59,607 bases of DNA from Collinsella sp. Its GTDB lineage: Bacteria; Actinomycetota; Coriobacteriia; Coriobacteriales; Coriobacteriaceae. The position numbers and the translations under genes are program-made. The notes below the pieces were generated by a model that saw only the letters and a program-made list of their open reading frames with translations, ran no database searches and had not been told where the DNA came from. This document shows, piece by piece, positions 19,616-28,267 of the stretch. The stretch spans positions 1 through 59,607 of the forward strand of contig JARIBW010000052.1 in NCBI GenBank assembly GCA_029264355.1, given 5' to 3'. Numbering within the stretch: the first letter of the stretch is position 1; each line of letters begins with the position of its first letter.

Positions 19616-20605
19616 CTACAGCTCCGTGGCGCACTCCCCCGCCGTCATGGCGATGACACCGCGGATGCCCTGCTCGACCATGCTGTCGACATCGACGTCC
19701 GTATAGAAGGCGATGTGCTGCGTCAGGATGACGTTGGGGAACTGGCGCAGGTACGCCATGTTGCGATTCGACAGGATGTCGTGCGTGCGGCTCACGTGGT
19801 AGATGCCGTCCTCGTCCGGGAAGACGTCCATGGCAAGGGCGCCGATCTTCTCGCTCTCGATACCCTCGATCAGGGCGTCGACGTCCATGAGTTCGCCTCG
19901 GCTCACGTTCACCAACACCACGCCGTCGCGCATCATGGCAATCGCCTCGCGGTCGATGATGCCTCTCGTGGAATCCGTGAGCGGGATGTGCACCGTCACG
20001 AGATCGCTTTGGGCATACAGCTCGTCAAGCGCCACATAGGAGACATCGCCGCGGGCGGAGAGCTCCTCGTTGGGAAACGGATCATATGCGAGGATCTTGC
20101 AACCAAAGCCGCGGAGATAATCGATGACGGCTCGGCCGATGCGACCGGTCCCCATGACGCCCACGGTGAGGGTGCGCAGCTCACGGCCGCGCAATCCCGC
20201 AAGAGAGTAGTCGTTGACCTGCTGGCGCCACATGGCTGGTTTGTAATTGCGCAATGCCATGAGCATGAGCATGACGGCGAACTCGGCCACGCCATAAGGC
20301 GGATAGGTCGTGTTGCACACATGGATCCCAAGCTCCGCGGCGGCGTCGATATCGATATGGTTGAAGCCGATGCTGCGCGTCGCGACATAACGGACCCCGC
20401 GATCGCTCAGGTCGCGAAGCATATCGGCATCCAACGGGCTCTTGTTGACGATGACGACCCCCTCAGCCCCGTCCAGCGCGTCCAACGTCGCGCTCGTGAG
20501 CGTATCGGCCGACCAAGACACCTCGTAGCCGGCGGGCAGTTCTCCGACGACACGGTCATACGCGGCGCGTTCATCATCTCGAAGCTCGAAAACCTTGATC
20601 TTCAT
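19616..20605 (-). CDS. D-lactate dehydrogenase (D-2-hydroxyacid dehydrogenase family)
   Basis: This cytosolic NAD-dependent enzyme probably reduces pyruvate to D-lactate in fermentation. The 329-residue protein has a Rossmann motif GTGRIG (152-157) and the family's catalytic triad: R236 in NVSRGELMD, E265 in FPDEDG and H297 in TQHIAFYT. These sequences match D-LDH/VanH relatives better than phosphoglycerate dehydrogenases. The start is the ATG of MKIKVFELRDD; longer in-frame readings run into the divergent neighbour's upstream region and lack homology. L-lactate dehydrogenase is also encoded in this window (55487-56437). Confidence 0.88.
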   Translation of the reverse strand: MKIKVFELRDDERAAYDRVVGELPAGYEVSWSADTLTSATLDALDGAEGVVIVNKSPLDADMLRDLSDRGVRYVATRSIGFNHIDIDAAAELGIHVCNTTYPPYGVAEFAVMLMLMALRNYKPAMWRQQVNDYSLAGLRGRELRTLTVGVMGTGRIGRAVIDYLRGFGCKILAYDPFPNEELSARGDVSYVALDELYAQSDLVTVHIPLTDSTRGIIDREAIAMMRDGVVLVNVSRGELMDVDALIEGIESEKIGALAMDVFPDEDGIYHVSRTHDILSNRNMAYLRQFPNVILTQHIAFYTDVDVDSMVEQGIRGVIAMTAGECATEL

Positions 20606-20854
20606 AACATCCGTCCCATCTTCGGGCAAACTTGTAATGGCAGCACTATACCCGATGCGCAAAGCGGCGGAGCGTCTCGCCACAAAGGCGGCATCCATCC
20701 CTTCTGGACGTTCCTTCGTCACCGGCGCCTTCCTCCCATGGCAGCAAGGTCCGATCGACCGTTCATGGGCCTCCCGAGCGCGTATTCCGGGCCATCGGTT
20801 GTCATGTGAGGACAAGACGTCTACGCTTTTGACAGTCTGCGAGAAGGGATGAGC

Positions 20855-22441
20855 ATGCGTGAGCAAACCGACGTCCTCGTGATCGGCGGGGGCATCGCCG
20901 GCATCGTCTCCTCCATCGAAGCGGCACGGGCGGGCGCACAGGTGACCATAGCCTGCTGCGGTCCCCTCTTCGGTGGGTCGAGCTTCTACCCCGGCACCTG
21001 GGGTCTGGGGCTCATCGGACCGAACGACGATGAAGACGAGGCCGACCTCATCGCCGCCATCGAATATGTTGGTTGCGGCGTCGCCGACCCCGCCCTCGTC
21101 GAGACGTTCGTTCGCAACATCCGTCCCGCGATCCAATGGCTTGAAAACGAGCTCGCCGTTCCCCTCAAGCGTCCCGCCAGCACCGAAAGTGCACGAGAGG
21201 TCGCATTCATCCCCTGTTTCGACCATGCCAATCGCCTTTGGCGGGGCATAACCCGCGAGGCTTTCGAGCGCGTTGCCGGAGCCGAGGTCGAACGGCTCGG
21301 CATCGAGGTCCTGCAAAACTGCGAGCTCATGAGACTCGTGCGCACCGGAAACGGCGAGGGGGCGATTGCCGGGGCGATCCTGTTCGACGGGAAAGACAAG
21401 AGGTTCGTCGCCCGACCCGCGCGCACCGTCATACTCTCGACGGGCGGCACCGGCGGCCTGTTCGAGCGGAGCCTCACATCGCCTGACGTGCCGAGCTCGG
21501 GCCATGGCATCGCCCTCGACGCGGGTTGCTCGCTTGTGAACATCGAATTCATGCAGATGATGCCCGGGCTTGTCTCACCTGCCCGCGGCATCGTCTTCAA
21601 CGAGAAGACGTTCCGATACGCGGCGTTCGAAGATTTCAGCGGCATCCTGCCGACGCATCGCAACGAACTCGCGGAATTGCTCGAGATGCGTTCCGGACAC
21701 GGACCGTTCACGAGCCGTCTGGGCGATGAGACGGTCGACATGGCAATCGATGCCGCAGGTGAGGACGGGATCGCCGTCCGTTACCACTTCCCCGAGGAAG
21801 GCGCGCCGGAGTTCGTGCAAGCATTCGCACGATGGATGGAGGATGAGCTGGGAATCGCCCCCGACGACGAGCTGCGCATCGCGATGTACGCGCACGCGGC
21901 GAATGGCGGCATCATGATCGACGAGCGAGCGCGAACGGGCGTCCCGGGATTGCTCGCATGCGGCGAAGCGACCGGCGGCATGCACGGCGCCGATCGCATC
22001 GGCGGTCTTTCCAGCGCCAACGGACTCGTATTCGGCAGGATCGCCGGAAAAGAGGCGGCCGAATATGCCAGCGATGCGTCGCGAGGACGCGCAGAGGAAG
22101 GCGAGCCCCTGGATACGGCCCTCAAATGCATCCGGATGACCGAAGTCCCCATGGATGACATGGATGCGGCGCGCATAACCCGAGACATGCGCGCCACCAT
22201 GAGCGCCCACGCGATGATCTACCGGACTGAAGAGGGCCTCGCAAAGGCCCTGTGGGACATCGAGCGCCTGCAGCGCGAATCCCAGTTCCATGGCGACTGC
22301 CGTGGCTGCGTCATCCCGACAGACGCCTCACTTGCACGGGGCATCCGCATCAAATCGCAACTCAAGCTCGCTCATGCGATGTTGACCGCGATGCGACGCC
22401 GTCGTGAGAGCCTCGGATCGCACTACCGAGCCGATTCATAA
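20855..22441 (+). CDS. FAD-dependent oxidoreductase, fumarate reductase/L-aspartate oxidase-like
   Basis: This flavoprotein of 528 residues has an N-terminal dinucleotide motif VIGGGIAGIVSSIEAARAG and a C-terminal FAD-contact region GLLACGEATGGMHGADRIGG. These are characteristic of the succinate dehydrogenase/fumarate reductase/NadB superfamily. No signal peptide or FMN or cytochrome domain is present and no iron-sulfur subunit gene is adjacent, so it probably acts as a soluble enzyme. The substrate is uncertain; nadA and nadC are not nearby, which weakens an aspartate oxidase call. The ATG at 20855 suits GAGAAGG better than the ATG at 20849. Confidence 0.78.
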   Translation: MREQTDVLVIGGGIAGIVSSIEAARAGAQVTIACCGPLFGGSSFYPGTWGLGLIGPNDDEDEADLIAAIEYVGCGVADPALVETFVRNIRPAIQWLENELAVPLKRPASTESAREVAFIPCFDHANRLWRGITREAFERVAGAEVERLGIEVLQNCELMRLVRTGNGEGAIAGAILFDGKDKRFVARPARTVILSTGGTGGLFERSLTSPDVPSSGHGIALDAGCSLVNIEFMQMMPGLVSPARGIVFNEKTFRYAAFEDFSGILPTHRNELAELLEMRSGHGPFTSRLGDETVDMAIDAAGEDGIAVRYHFPEEGAPEFVQAFARWMEDELGIAPDDELRIAMYAHAANGGIMIDERARTGVPGLLACGEATGGMHGADRIGGLSSANGLVFGRIAGKEAAEYASDASRGRAEEGEPLDTALKCIRMTEVPMDDMDAARITRDMRATMSAHAMIYRTEEGLAKALWDIERLQRESQFHGDCRGCVIPTDASLARGIRIKSQLKLAHAMLTAMRRRRESLGSHYRADS

Positions 22442-22518
22442 GATGTGACAGGGACGAAAGCGGCTTCCCAACGCACCGGCTAAGTACCTGTCCGTGCTTC
22501 ACACTGTGTTGAGATATG

Positions 22519-22540
22519 AAAACAGCCCCAAACGGGGCTG
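22519..22540 (-). terminator. Terminator of the tRNA-His/tRNA-Lys transcript
   Basis: On the minus strand a 7-bp stem CAGCCCC/GGGGCTG with a 4-nt loop runs directly into TTTT, ten bases beyond the tRNA-Lys CCA end. The flavoprotein gene on the other strand ends about 80 bp away. Confidence 0.85.
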
Positions 22541-22550
22541 AACGAATCAA

Positions 22551-22627
22551 TGGTGGGCGATCAGGGATTCGAACCCTGGACCTTGGGATTAAGAGTCCCC
22601 TGCTCTAGCCAGCTGAGCTAATCGCCC
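22551..22627 (-). tRNA. tRNA-Lys (anticodon CTT)
   Basis: A full cloverleaf is visible on the minus strand. The acceptor GGGCGAT pairs with ATCGCCC, the D-arm contains AGCTCAGCTGG, the anticodon loop is CTCTTAA and the T-arm contains GGTTCGAATCC. CCA is encoded. The G27-A43 position at the top of the anticodon stem is a mismatch. It is co-transcribed downstream of tRNA-His. Confidence 0.95.
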
Positions 22628-22652
22628 CTTGCATCTGCAGTGTGAAAGGAAA

Positions 22653-22730
22653 TGGGGTGGGTAAAGGGACTCGAACCCTCGACCTACGGGACCACAACCC
22701 GTCGCTCTAGCCAACTGAGCTACACCCACC
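22653..22730 (-). tRNA. tRNA-His (anticodon GTG)
   Basis: This is a cloverleaf on the minus strand with anticodon loop TTGTGGT and T-arm GGTTCGAGTCC. An extra G at position -1 sits opposite discriminator C73, the identity element of tRNA-His. CCA is encoded. It lies 25 bp upstream of tRNA-Lys under a shared promoter. Confidence 0.96.
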
Positions 22731-22753
22731 ATGTCTGTCACACAGCGAAGAGT

Positions 22754-22782
22754 ATTATGCATTCTTATCAAAAACAATGCAA
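22754..22782 (-). promoter_or_regulatory. Sigma-70-type promoter of the tRNA-His/tRNA-Lys operon
   Basis: On the minus strand TTGCAT (22777-22782) and CATAAT (22754-22759) are separated by 17 bp, placing the transcript start about 15 bp before tRNA-His. Confidence 0.7.
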
Positions 22783-22794
22783 GGGGTATTTTCG

Positions 22795-22824
22795 AAAAAT
22801 TTGGCGATGGGAGGACATCGCCAA
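22795..22824 (-). terminator. Terminator downstream of the VanZ-like gene
   Basis: On the minus strand a perfect 9-bp stem (22801-22809 with 22816-22824, TTGGCGATG/CATCGCCAA) is followed by TTTTT. It begins about 25 bp after the VanZ-like stop codon. Confidence 0.85.
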
Positions 22825-22848
22825 AACCGAACCCCGCGTTTCCGCCCT

Positions 22849-23331
22849 CTAAACGCCGCGCTCGGGTCCCCGGCAACGGCTCCATCGCACCAACGCGTTC
22901 CTGATGATCGTGGCGAGGAGAGCCCCGCTGCAGTCGATCAGCACATCGGCCACCCGACCGCAGCGCGCCGGCACAAACAGCTGGATCGTCTCGTCGATCG
23001 ACGAGACCAGCACGCATAGCACGAGCGTGGCCGCGATGCCCTCAGACCCCGCGCCGCGCTTCGGATCAAACGCGTGGGATGAGAGGAGCGCCAAAATGAA
23101 GTACTCCGTGAAGTGGGCCACCTTGCGGATCAGGAAATTCGTGACCCAGGCGAAGGGAAGCCCCAGCGATTGCAGGAGCCCTTGGACCCAAGCCATGACC
23201 CCCGCGCTCAAAGAACCGCTGCCCTCGCCCGCAACAAGGGAATTGCCCCAGATCACGCTGATGAACACCACGACGAGAACGAGCCCCGGAATGCTCACCC
23301 GCTCCCTTATGTCTCGTAAGAGGGAGGACAC
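22849..23331 (-). CDS. VanZ-like integral membrane protein
   Basis: The 160-residue protein has about four hydrophobic segments. The VanZ-like signature is visible in NFLIRKVAHFTEYFILALL and SSIDETIQLFVPARCGRVAD, where the K-H-F-x-E-Y and D-E-x-x-Q motifs are the conserved polar residues of the family. VanZ of enterococci gives low-level teicoplanin resistance, but most family members have unknown roles and no van genes are present here. It starts 3 bp after the upstream hypothetical gene and is followed by a terminator. Confidence 0.85.
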   Translation of the reverse strand: MSSLLRDIRERVSIPGLVLVVVFISVIWGNSLVAGEGSGSLSAGVMAWVQGLLQSLGLPFAWVTNFLIRKVAHFTEYFILALLSSHAFDPKRGAGSEGIAATLVLCVLVSSIDETIQLFVPARCGRVADVLIDCSGALLATIIRNALVRWSRCRGPERGV

Positions 23332-23334
23332 GCG

Positions 23335-24363
23335 CTACGCCTCCGCCAACTGACGGGCGTCGAGCGCCGCCGTGCCGCCCTCGATGACCTTGAGATACTC
23401 ATGGGCGACGGCATGGACGCTCTTGGACTCGACCTTGTCGAACTCATCCTCGATCATCGCGTTGACACGCGCGTGCATCTTGGTCGCATTGCCCCCCTCG
23501 GCGAGCGCCGCCATGCGGTCCGCGCCGACGCAAACCGTCCGATCGCCCTGAGCGAGCCCGGGCGTGCCCTCCTCGGCCAGAATGGCGAGGGCACGGGCCC
23601 ACATGCCCTCATGACCCGAGTAATCCGCCATGGGGACTTCGACGTCCTCGGCTCTCGCAGAGGCGGCGGCCTGCATGGACGGGGCGGGGACGGGCGCGGC
23701 GGTGGGCTGCATCTTGGGAAGCACGGGGACACCGGACGTGCGCGCGGCCGCGCTCCCGTACAGAGACGCCATGGCCTCATCCCGGCCGATGACATCCTCA
23801 CACTCGTCGGCCGTTATGGTCGAGGCGCGAGCAGCCTCCTGGGCTTTCACCCGGTCCGTACGGCGAAGCTCCTCGAGCGCGATTTGATACATATCCTTCG
23901 AACGCGCAGGATCGCAGCTGAACGGGGAATCGCCGCTGAACATGGCATCGATCTCCGCCCAAGCCTCGGCCTCGTCGAGGGCATCGACGGCACGGGAGAT
24001 GACCGGAACGCCTTGCGGGGTGACCGGCTTGCTGCTTCGATGGCCGCGCATCCGAGAACCGGCCTGAGGCGCATGCGTGGAGCAAGCCGAACGGGTATCG
24101 GAGAACACGGACCTGAAGCGATCGGCCTCGGACTGCTCCTCGGCGAGACGCTCCGCGCGCGCATCCATGAGATGACCGGATATGGCGAGCATGCAGACGC
24201 CGGCGAGCGAGCCCACGGCAAGCGGAAGGATGTCGGGGCGAATCGCCTCATTGACCCCATCGAACGGCAGGCTCGCGGCATATGCGGCCAACGGCAGCGC
24301 CACACCCAGCCCCGCTGAGATGGCAATCGCCCCTTTGCGATACCCTATGCTCTCGACAGCCAT
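23335..24363 (-). CDS. Hypothetical membrane-anchored protein
   Basis: I do not recognise this 342-residue protein. Two hydrophobic stretches near the N-terminus (about residues 10-30 and 40-60) suggest a hairpin or signal-anchor. The remainder is hydrophilic and helical, with alanine- and proline-rich linkers (PTAAPVPAPSMQAAAS) between acidic helical segments. The start at MAVESIGYRKG has AAGGAG upstream. It is co-transcribed with the VanZ-like gene (3-bp gap), so the two may act together at the membrane. Confidence 0.7.
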   Translation of the reverse strand: MAVESIGYRKGAIAISAGLGVALPLAAYAASLPFDGVNEAIRPDILPLAVGSLAGVCMLAISGHLMDARAERLAEEQSEADRFRSVFSDTRSACSTHAPQAGSRMRGHRSSKPVTPQGVPVISRAVDALDEAEAWAEIDAMFSGDSPFSCDPARSKDMYQIALEELRRTDRVKAQEAARASTITADECEDVIGRDEAMASLYGSAAARTSGVPVLPKMQPTAAPVPAPSMQAAASARAEDVEVPMADYSGHEGMWARALAILAEEGTPGLAQGDRTVCVGADRMAALAEGGNATKMHARVNAMIEDEFDKVESKSVHAVAHEYLKVIEGGTAALDARQLAEA

Positions 24364-24682
24364 GACGCGCTCCTTCGTCACCCTCGCAAACGTGCCCTAA
24401 ACAACGATGACCGGCGCGGAGGCACCGGTTCGCGATCAGTCGGATGGAAAAGATGAAGTGTGACGTGCGGGGAAATGACCCCGGCAACGGTTGGTAGTGC
24501 GTTTCATCTGCGTTTTCCGTCGCGATCTTCGTTGCATTATAAAGAGAACTCGCAGGTATTTGCAAGTGTCAACCGCTGGCGACGACGAATCGGTCCATCT
24601 GTTGCAAACGCGCGCTTTAGGGAACAAGTACTTCAGCATTTCGTCTCATCCGCAAACGGATCGTCTATGTAAAGGAGCGGGC
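24364..24682. other. Divergent intergenic region between the hypothetical/VanZ operon and the SDR gene
   Basis: This 319-bp stretch has no convincing gene. It is more A/T-rich in its middle third than the flanks. It contains a plausible promoter for the minus-strand operon at 24536-24565, and AAAGGAG before the SDR start. A plus-strand promoter could not be assigned. Confidence 0.5.
24536..24565 (-). promoter_or_regulatory. Candidate promoter of the hypothetical/VanZ operon
   Basis: On the minus strand a perfect TATAAT (24536-24541) has TTGCAA (24560-24565) 18 bp upstream. It would give a leader of about 160 nt before the hypothetical gene. Confidence 0.45.
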
Positions 24683-25459
24683 ATGACACGCATCGCCATC
24701 GTCACGGGGGCAAGTTCGGGACTCGGCCGCGAGTTCGTCAAACAGCTGGATGCCGGCGCAGCCGGGAAGCTCGATGAGATCTGGGTCGTCGCCCGCCGGG
24801 CCGATCGACTCGAGGCCCTGTGCCGCACGTGCGACACACCCGTGCGTCCATTTTGCCTGGACCTGACCGATCCCGCATCGTTCGATGTGATCGAGGGCGC
24901 CCTCGCCGAGACTCCGACCGCCGAGGTCGCGCTGCTCATCAACAACGCGGGCTTTGGAACATTCGGGCCGATCGCCGCCCAGAAACCCTCGGACGGGGCA
25001 AGTATGGCAAAGCTGCTCGTGGTCGCTCCCGTCGAGCTCATCTATCGCACGCTCCCCTATTACCGAGCCGGGTCGCGTGTCATCAACGTCGCGAGCGTGG
25101 CCGCCTTCCTCCCACAGCCCAAACTCGCGGTCTATTCGGCTGCCAAGCGCTTCATCCTCGACCTGTCCCGTTCACTCAACGCCGAGCTGGGAGAGGCGGG
25201 CATCCACATCACCGCGCTATGCCCCAAGTTCATGCACACCGAATTCCTGGATCGACCCGGCGACCAAGCCGCCGCAAGCGCCATGTGCGCCATCGGATTC
25301 GAGCGCGCCGGGGATGTGGCCAAGTCGGCCCTGCGCGCCAGCAATCGAGGCAAGGACCTCTGCATCCCCTCCCTCGATATGAAGGCCTACTATGCCGCAT
25401 CGCGCATCCTCCCCTACAAGGCGGCCCTTGCCGTGGAGCGAGCCCTGGGAATCCTCTAA
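24683..25459 (+). CDS. Short-chain dehydrogenase/reductase (classical SDR)
   Basis: This NAD(P)-dependent oxidoreductase of 258 residues has the cofactor motif TGASSGLG (8-15), the structural NNAG motif (87-90), and the catalytic serine S138, tyrosine Y151 and lysine K155 (YSAAK). The C-terminal region (YAASRILPYKAALAVERALG) is common in the DltE/YqjQ-like branch of unknown substrate. The start follows AAAGGAGCGGGC. It appears monocistronic; the next gene is convergent. Confidence 0.85.
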   Translation: MTRIAIVTGASSGLGREFVKQLDAGAAGKLDEIWVVARRADRLEALCRTCDTPVRPFCLDLTDPASFDVIEGALAETPTAEVALLINNAGFGTFGPIAAQKPSDGASMAKLLVVAPVELIYRTLPYYRAGSRVINVASVAAFLPQPKLAVYSAAKRFILDLSRSLNAELGEAGIHITALCPKFMHTEFLDRPGDQAAASAMCAIGFERAGDVAKSALRASNRGKDLCIPSLDMKAYYAASRILPYKAALAVERALGIL

Positions 25460-25501
25460 AACGGCATCGCAGTCCCAAACAACGGCCCCACGCCAAATGA
25501 A

Positions 25502-25536
25502 ATCCCCCTTGCCCGCGTAAAAGCGGCAAGGGGGAT
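25502..25536. terminator. Inverted repeat between convergent SDR and rho
   Basis: A perfect 12-bp stem (25502-25513 with 25525-25536, arms ATCCCCCTTGCC/GGCAAGGGGGAT) lies between the convergent SDR and rho genes. Neither flank has a long T run, so it is a weak or processing-type terminator usable in either direction. Confidence 0.55.
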
Positions 25537-25649
25537 GTGTGAGGGACCGCCCATGCCCCCGGTCCGGCCATATGCCGCCAGGGGGCTTTTCAGGCAACAC
25601 GGGCAGCGCCCCAAGGATTCACATGATCGCAGCCGCGGGTCAGCTGGAC

Positions 25650-28058
25650 CTACAGGGCCTCGGGGTGATCGGCGGCCTTCTTAGCCGTGCGAATCAGGAA
25701 ATCCTGATTGGAATTGGTGCCCTTGAGCCCCTTGATGAAGGACGCGGCGGCGCGCTCCGTATTGTTCATGCCGGCCAGGATGCGGCGGATGCCCCACACG
25801 AAAGGACGCATCTGCTCGTCGACCAGCAAATCCTCGTTGCGGGTTCCCGAACAGACCGGGTCGATGGCCGGGAAGATACGGCGATCGGCAAGGTCGCGAT
25901 CGAGCTTGAGCTCCATGTTTCCGGTGCCCTTGAACTCCTCGAAGATCACCTCGTCCATCTTGGAGCCGGTATCCACGAGCGCGGAGGCCAGAATCGTGAG
26001 CGAGCCGCCGTTCTCGATATTGCGCGCGGCGCCCAGGAAGCGCTTGGGCGGATATAGGGCGGCGGAGTCCACACCGCCGGAGAGGATTCGACCCGACGCG
26101 GGAGCGGCGAGGTTGTACGCACGGGCGAGGCGGGTGATGGAATCGAGCACCACCACGACGTCGCCGCCGAGCTCGACGATGCGCTTGGCGCGCTCGATCA
26201 CGAGCTCCGAGACGCGCGTGTGGTTGTCGGCGGGCATGTCGAAGGTCGAGGCCACCACATCGCCCTTGATGGAGCGCTGCATGTCCGTGACTTCCTCGGG
26301 GCGCTCATCGACCAGCAGGCAGATGAGGTGCACCTCGGGGTTGTTGATCGAGATCGACTGGCAGATCTTCTTCAAGATCGTGGTCTTGCCGGCCTTGGGA
26401 GGCGAGACGATCAGACCTCGCTGACCCTTGCCGATGGGGCTCACGATATCGATCGCACGACCCGTGATGGAATCCTTGCCGTGCTCCATCTTGAGCGGTT
26501 CGTTGGGGTAAATCGGCGTGAGGTCTGCGAACTTGGGACGGTGCTTGACCTGCTCGGGCTCGAGGCCGTTGACCGAGCGAAGCTTTGCGAGCCCCGGCAG
26601 CTTATCGTTGGCGCGCATCGGGCGCAGGGTGCCGGCGATCAGGTCGCCGGCGCGGAGTCCCGCGGCGCGGATCATCTGCGCGGGGACGAACGCATCGTCG
26701 CGGCTGGGCATGTAGCCGTGCGCGCGAATGTAGCCAAATCCCTGGTTGTCCATGTCGAGAATGCCCTCGATGTCGCGGAAGCCCTCGGCTCGGGCGGCGG
26801 CGGCGTAAATCATCTCGACCAGATCGGCCTTTTTGACGCCCGTCGGATCGAGCTCCAGGGAGCGAGCCTTCTCGCGAAGCTCGGCGACCTTCATGGCCGT
26901 GAGCTCCTCGCGCGTGAGCGAGGGCTCGGTCGGGGCAAAGCGATTGTTGCGCTGCTTGCGGTTGTTCTGCTGGCGCTCACGGCGTTCACGACGGGCATCG
27001 GCCTTGGGAGACGAAGCCTCACCGCGCTCGGCGCGCTCGCCATCGCGACGCTCCTTGTGATTACGGCGAGTCTGCTTTCCGGAGGTCTTCTCCTCGGACT
27101 TCCCCTCCGCTTTATCAACCGGTTGCTCGGCCTTGCCCGACGCCCCGTCCGCGGTCTTTCCGCGAGACGGACCCTCTTCCCTGGGCTTGGCTCCGTCCTC
27201 GTCGGCACCCGCCTTGGAGGCATCTTCCCGCGCCGCTTTCATCGCACGGGAAGCGCGCCCGGGACGGGCGTCCCTCTTGGCCGCGGCCCCTTTATCGGAA
27301 GTCCCCTCGACCGGCGCGTCGGAGGCGGACTGCGCGGATTCAATGGGGGCATCCTCGGCCTTCTCGGCCCGAGCGCCCGGGTCGAAGTCGGGCTTCTGGG
27401 AGCCCTTCTCGGCGGACTCCGCCGCCTTCGACGCATCGCGAGCCGCCATCAAAGCGGCCTGCTGCGCCGCCAGGGCCGCAGCCGCGGCCTTTTCGGCCTC
27501 GACGTAGGCCTTCGGCTTGCGACCGCGACGGTGCGGACGCAGCGCGGGGTCGACCAGCGGGGCTTCCATCTTGACTTCTTGCACGTCCACAGCCGGCTCG
27601 GGCGCGGAGAGCACCTCTGCCGCACGCTCTGCGGCGCGGCGCTGCCTGCGAACGACGGACGCCTGGCTGATCTGCGCGAGGGCACGGGCCTGCATGACCT
27701 CCGCGGTGGCCGCAGGGGCCTCGGCGTCGTCCTCGGCGGCCTTGGGTTTCCGACCGCGGCGCTTGGCCGGCACCTCCACATCCTTGGGTTCCGCGACGGT
27801 GCGTGCACGGCGACGAGGCGCTTCGGGGTTCTCGGCCGAGTCGGCCATCTTGCGCGTACGACGCTTGGGCTTCGTCTCGGGATCCTGGGCAACCGAAACG
27901 GCCACGGGCTCAGAGGCCTTTTCCACCCGGGAGGCTTCCACCTCAGGGGAAGCGCCCGCCTCTCGGGCGTTGGGGGCTGCGGGCACGTGGGAAGCCACGA
28001 CTTCGAGCTCACGGTCTTCCTTGTTCGGAGCGTTGTCGATATTCACTTCTTCAGACAC
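25650..28058 (-). CDS. rho: Transcription termination factor Rho with long N-terminal extension
   Basis: This is a hexameric RNA-dependent ATPase that ends transcription. The conserved core (about residues 380-802) has the Rho_N helix region (LTREELTAMKVAELREKA), the RNA-binding cold-shock-like domain (ILDMDNQGFGYIR), the P-loop SPPKAGKTTILKK and the Walker B VVVLDSITRLAR. Before it lie about 370 residues that are low-complexity, rich in Ala, Glu, Lys and Arg, with repeated RRGRKPK/KRRGRKPK AT-hook-like patches. Long insertions of this kind are known from high-GC actinobacterial Rho proteins and can add RNA binding. The ATG is followed by an acidic start (MSEEVNID). Confidence 0.95.
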   Translation of the reverse strand: MSEEVNIDNAPNKEDRELEVVASHVPAAPNAREAGASPEVEASRVEKASEPVAVSVAQDPETKPKRRTRKMADSAENPEAPRRRARTVAEPKDVEVPAKRRGRKPKAAEDDAEAPAATAEVMQARALAQISQASVVRRQRRAAERAAEVLSAPEPAVDVQEVKMEAPLVDPALRPHRRGRKPKAYVEAEKAAAAALAAQQAALMAARDASKAAESAEKGSQKPDFDPGARAEKAEDAPIESAQSASDAPVEGTSDKGAAAKRDARPGRASRAMKAAREDASKAGADEDGAKPREEGPSRGKTADGASGKAEQPVDKAEGKSEEKTSGKQTRRNHKERRDGERAERGEASSPKADARRERRERQQNNRKQRNNRFAPTEPSLTREELTAMKVAELREKARSLELDPTGVKKADLVEMIYAAAARAEGFRDIEGILDMDNQGFGYIRAHGYMPSRDDAFVPAQMIRAAGLRAGDLIAGTLRPMRANDKLPGLAKLRSVNGLEPEQVKHRPKFADLTPIYPNEPLKMEHGKDSITGRAIDIVSPIGKGQRGLIVSPPKAGKTTILKKICQSISINNPEVHLICLLVDERPEEVTDMQRSIKGDVVASTFDMPADNHTRVSELVIERAKRIVELGGDVVVVLDSITRLARAYNLAAPASGRILSGGVDSAALYPPKRFLGAARNIENGGSLTILASALVDTGSKMDEVIFEEFKGTGNMELKLDRDLADRRIFPAIDPVCSGTRNEDLLVDEQMRPFVWGIRRILAGMNNTERAAASFIKGLKGTNSNQDFLIRTAKKAADHPEAL

Positions 28059-28203
28059 GCGGTTCTACTTTCTTCTCGCGTTAGTACAAGCACGGCGCCG
28101 TTGCACGCCGTTATATCACTTGTTTAAAAATATAGGTAAGAAAAATGAAAGCGCAGGTCGCACTGGGTTGAATATACCACAATGCAAGCGTGCCGCATAG
28201 AAG

Positions 28204-28236
28204 AAATGCCCAGATGCGAAGGCATCCGGGCATTTT
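28204..28236. terminator. Terminator hairpin downstream of argS
   Basis: A 14-bp stem (28204-28217 with 28222-28235, one G-T pair) with T-rich flanks lies 32 bp beyond the argS stop and upstream of rho. It probably separates argS from rho transcription. Confidence 0.75.
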
Positions 28237-28267
28237 CATTCGATCGAGAACCGACGAGGGGATCGAT

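Noticed and set aside
19526-20809. A 427-codon open frame on the plus strand
   Set aside because: It is antisense to D-lactate dehydrogenase, whose catalytic residues are intact.
20606-21505. A 300-codon in-frame N-terminal extension of D-lactate dehydrogenase
   Set aside because: It would run antisense through the flavoprotein gene and has no homology; the family start is at 20605.
22652-22852. Short open frame on the plus strand
   Set aside because: It overlaps tRNA-His and its promoter; the resemblance to protein is incidental.
22849-23331. A glycopeptide resistance cluster
   Set aside because: VanZ-like proteins are widespread; no vanHAX, vanRS or VanA-type ligase is present, and the D-lactate dehydrogenase 2 kb away is better explained by fermentation.
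26220-28127. A 635-codon open frame on the plus strand
   Set aside because: It is antisense to rho; composition reflects the complementary strand and no family motif is visible.
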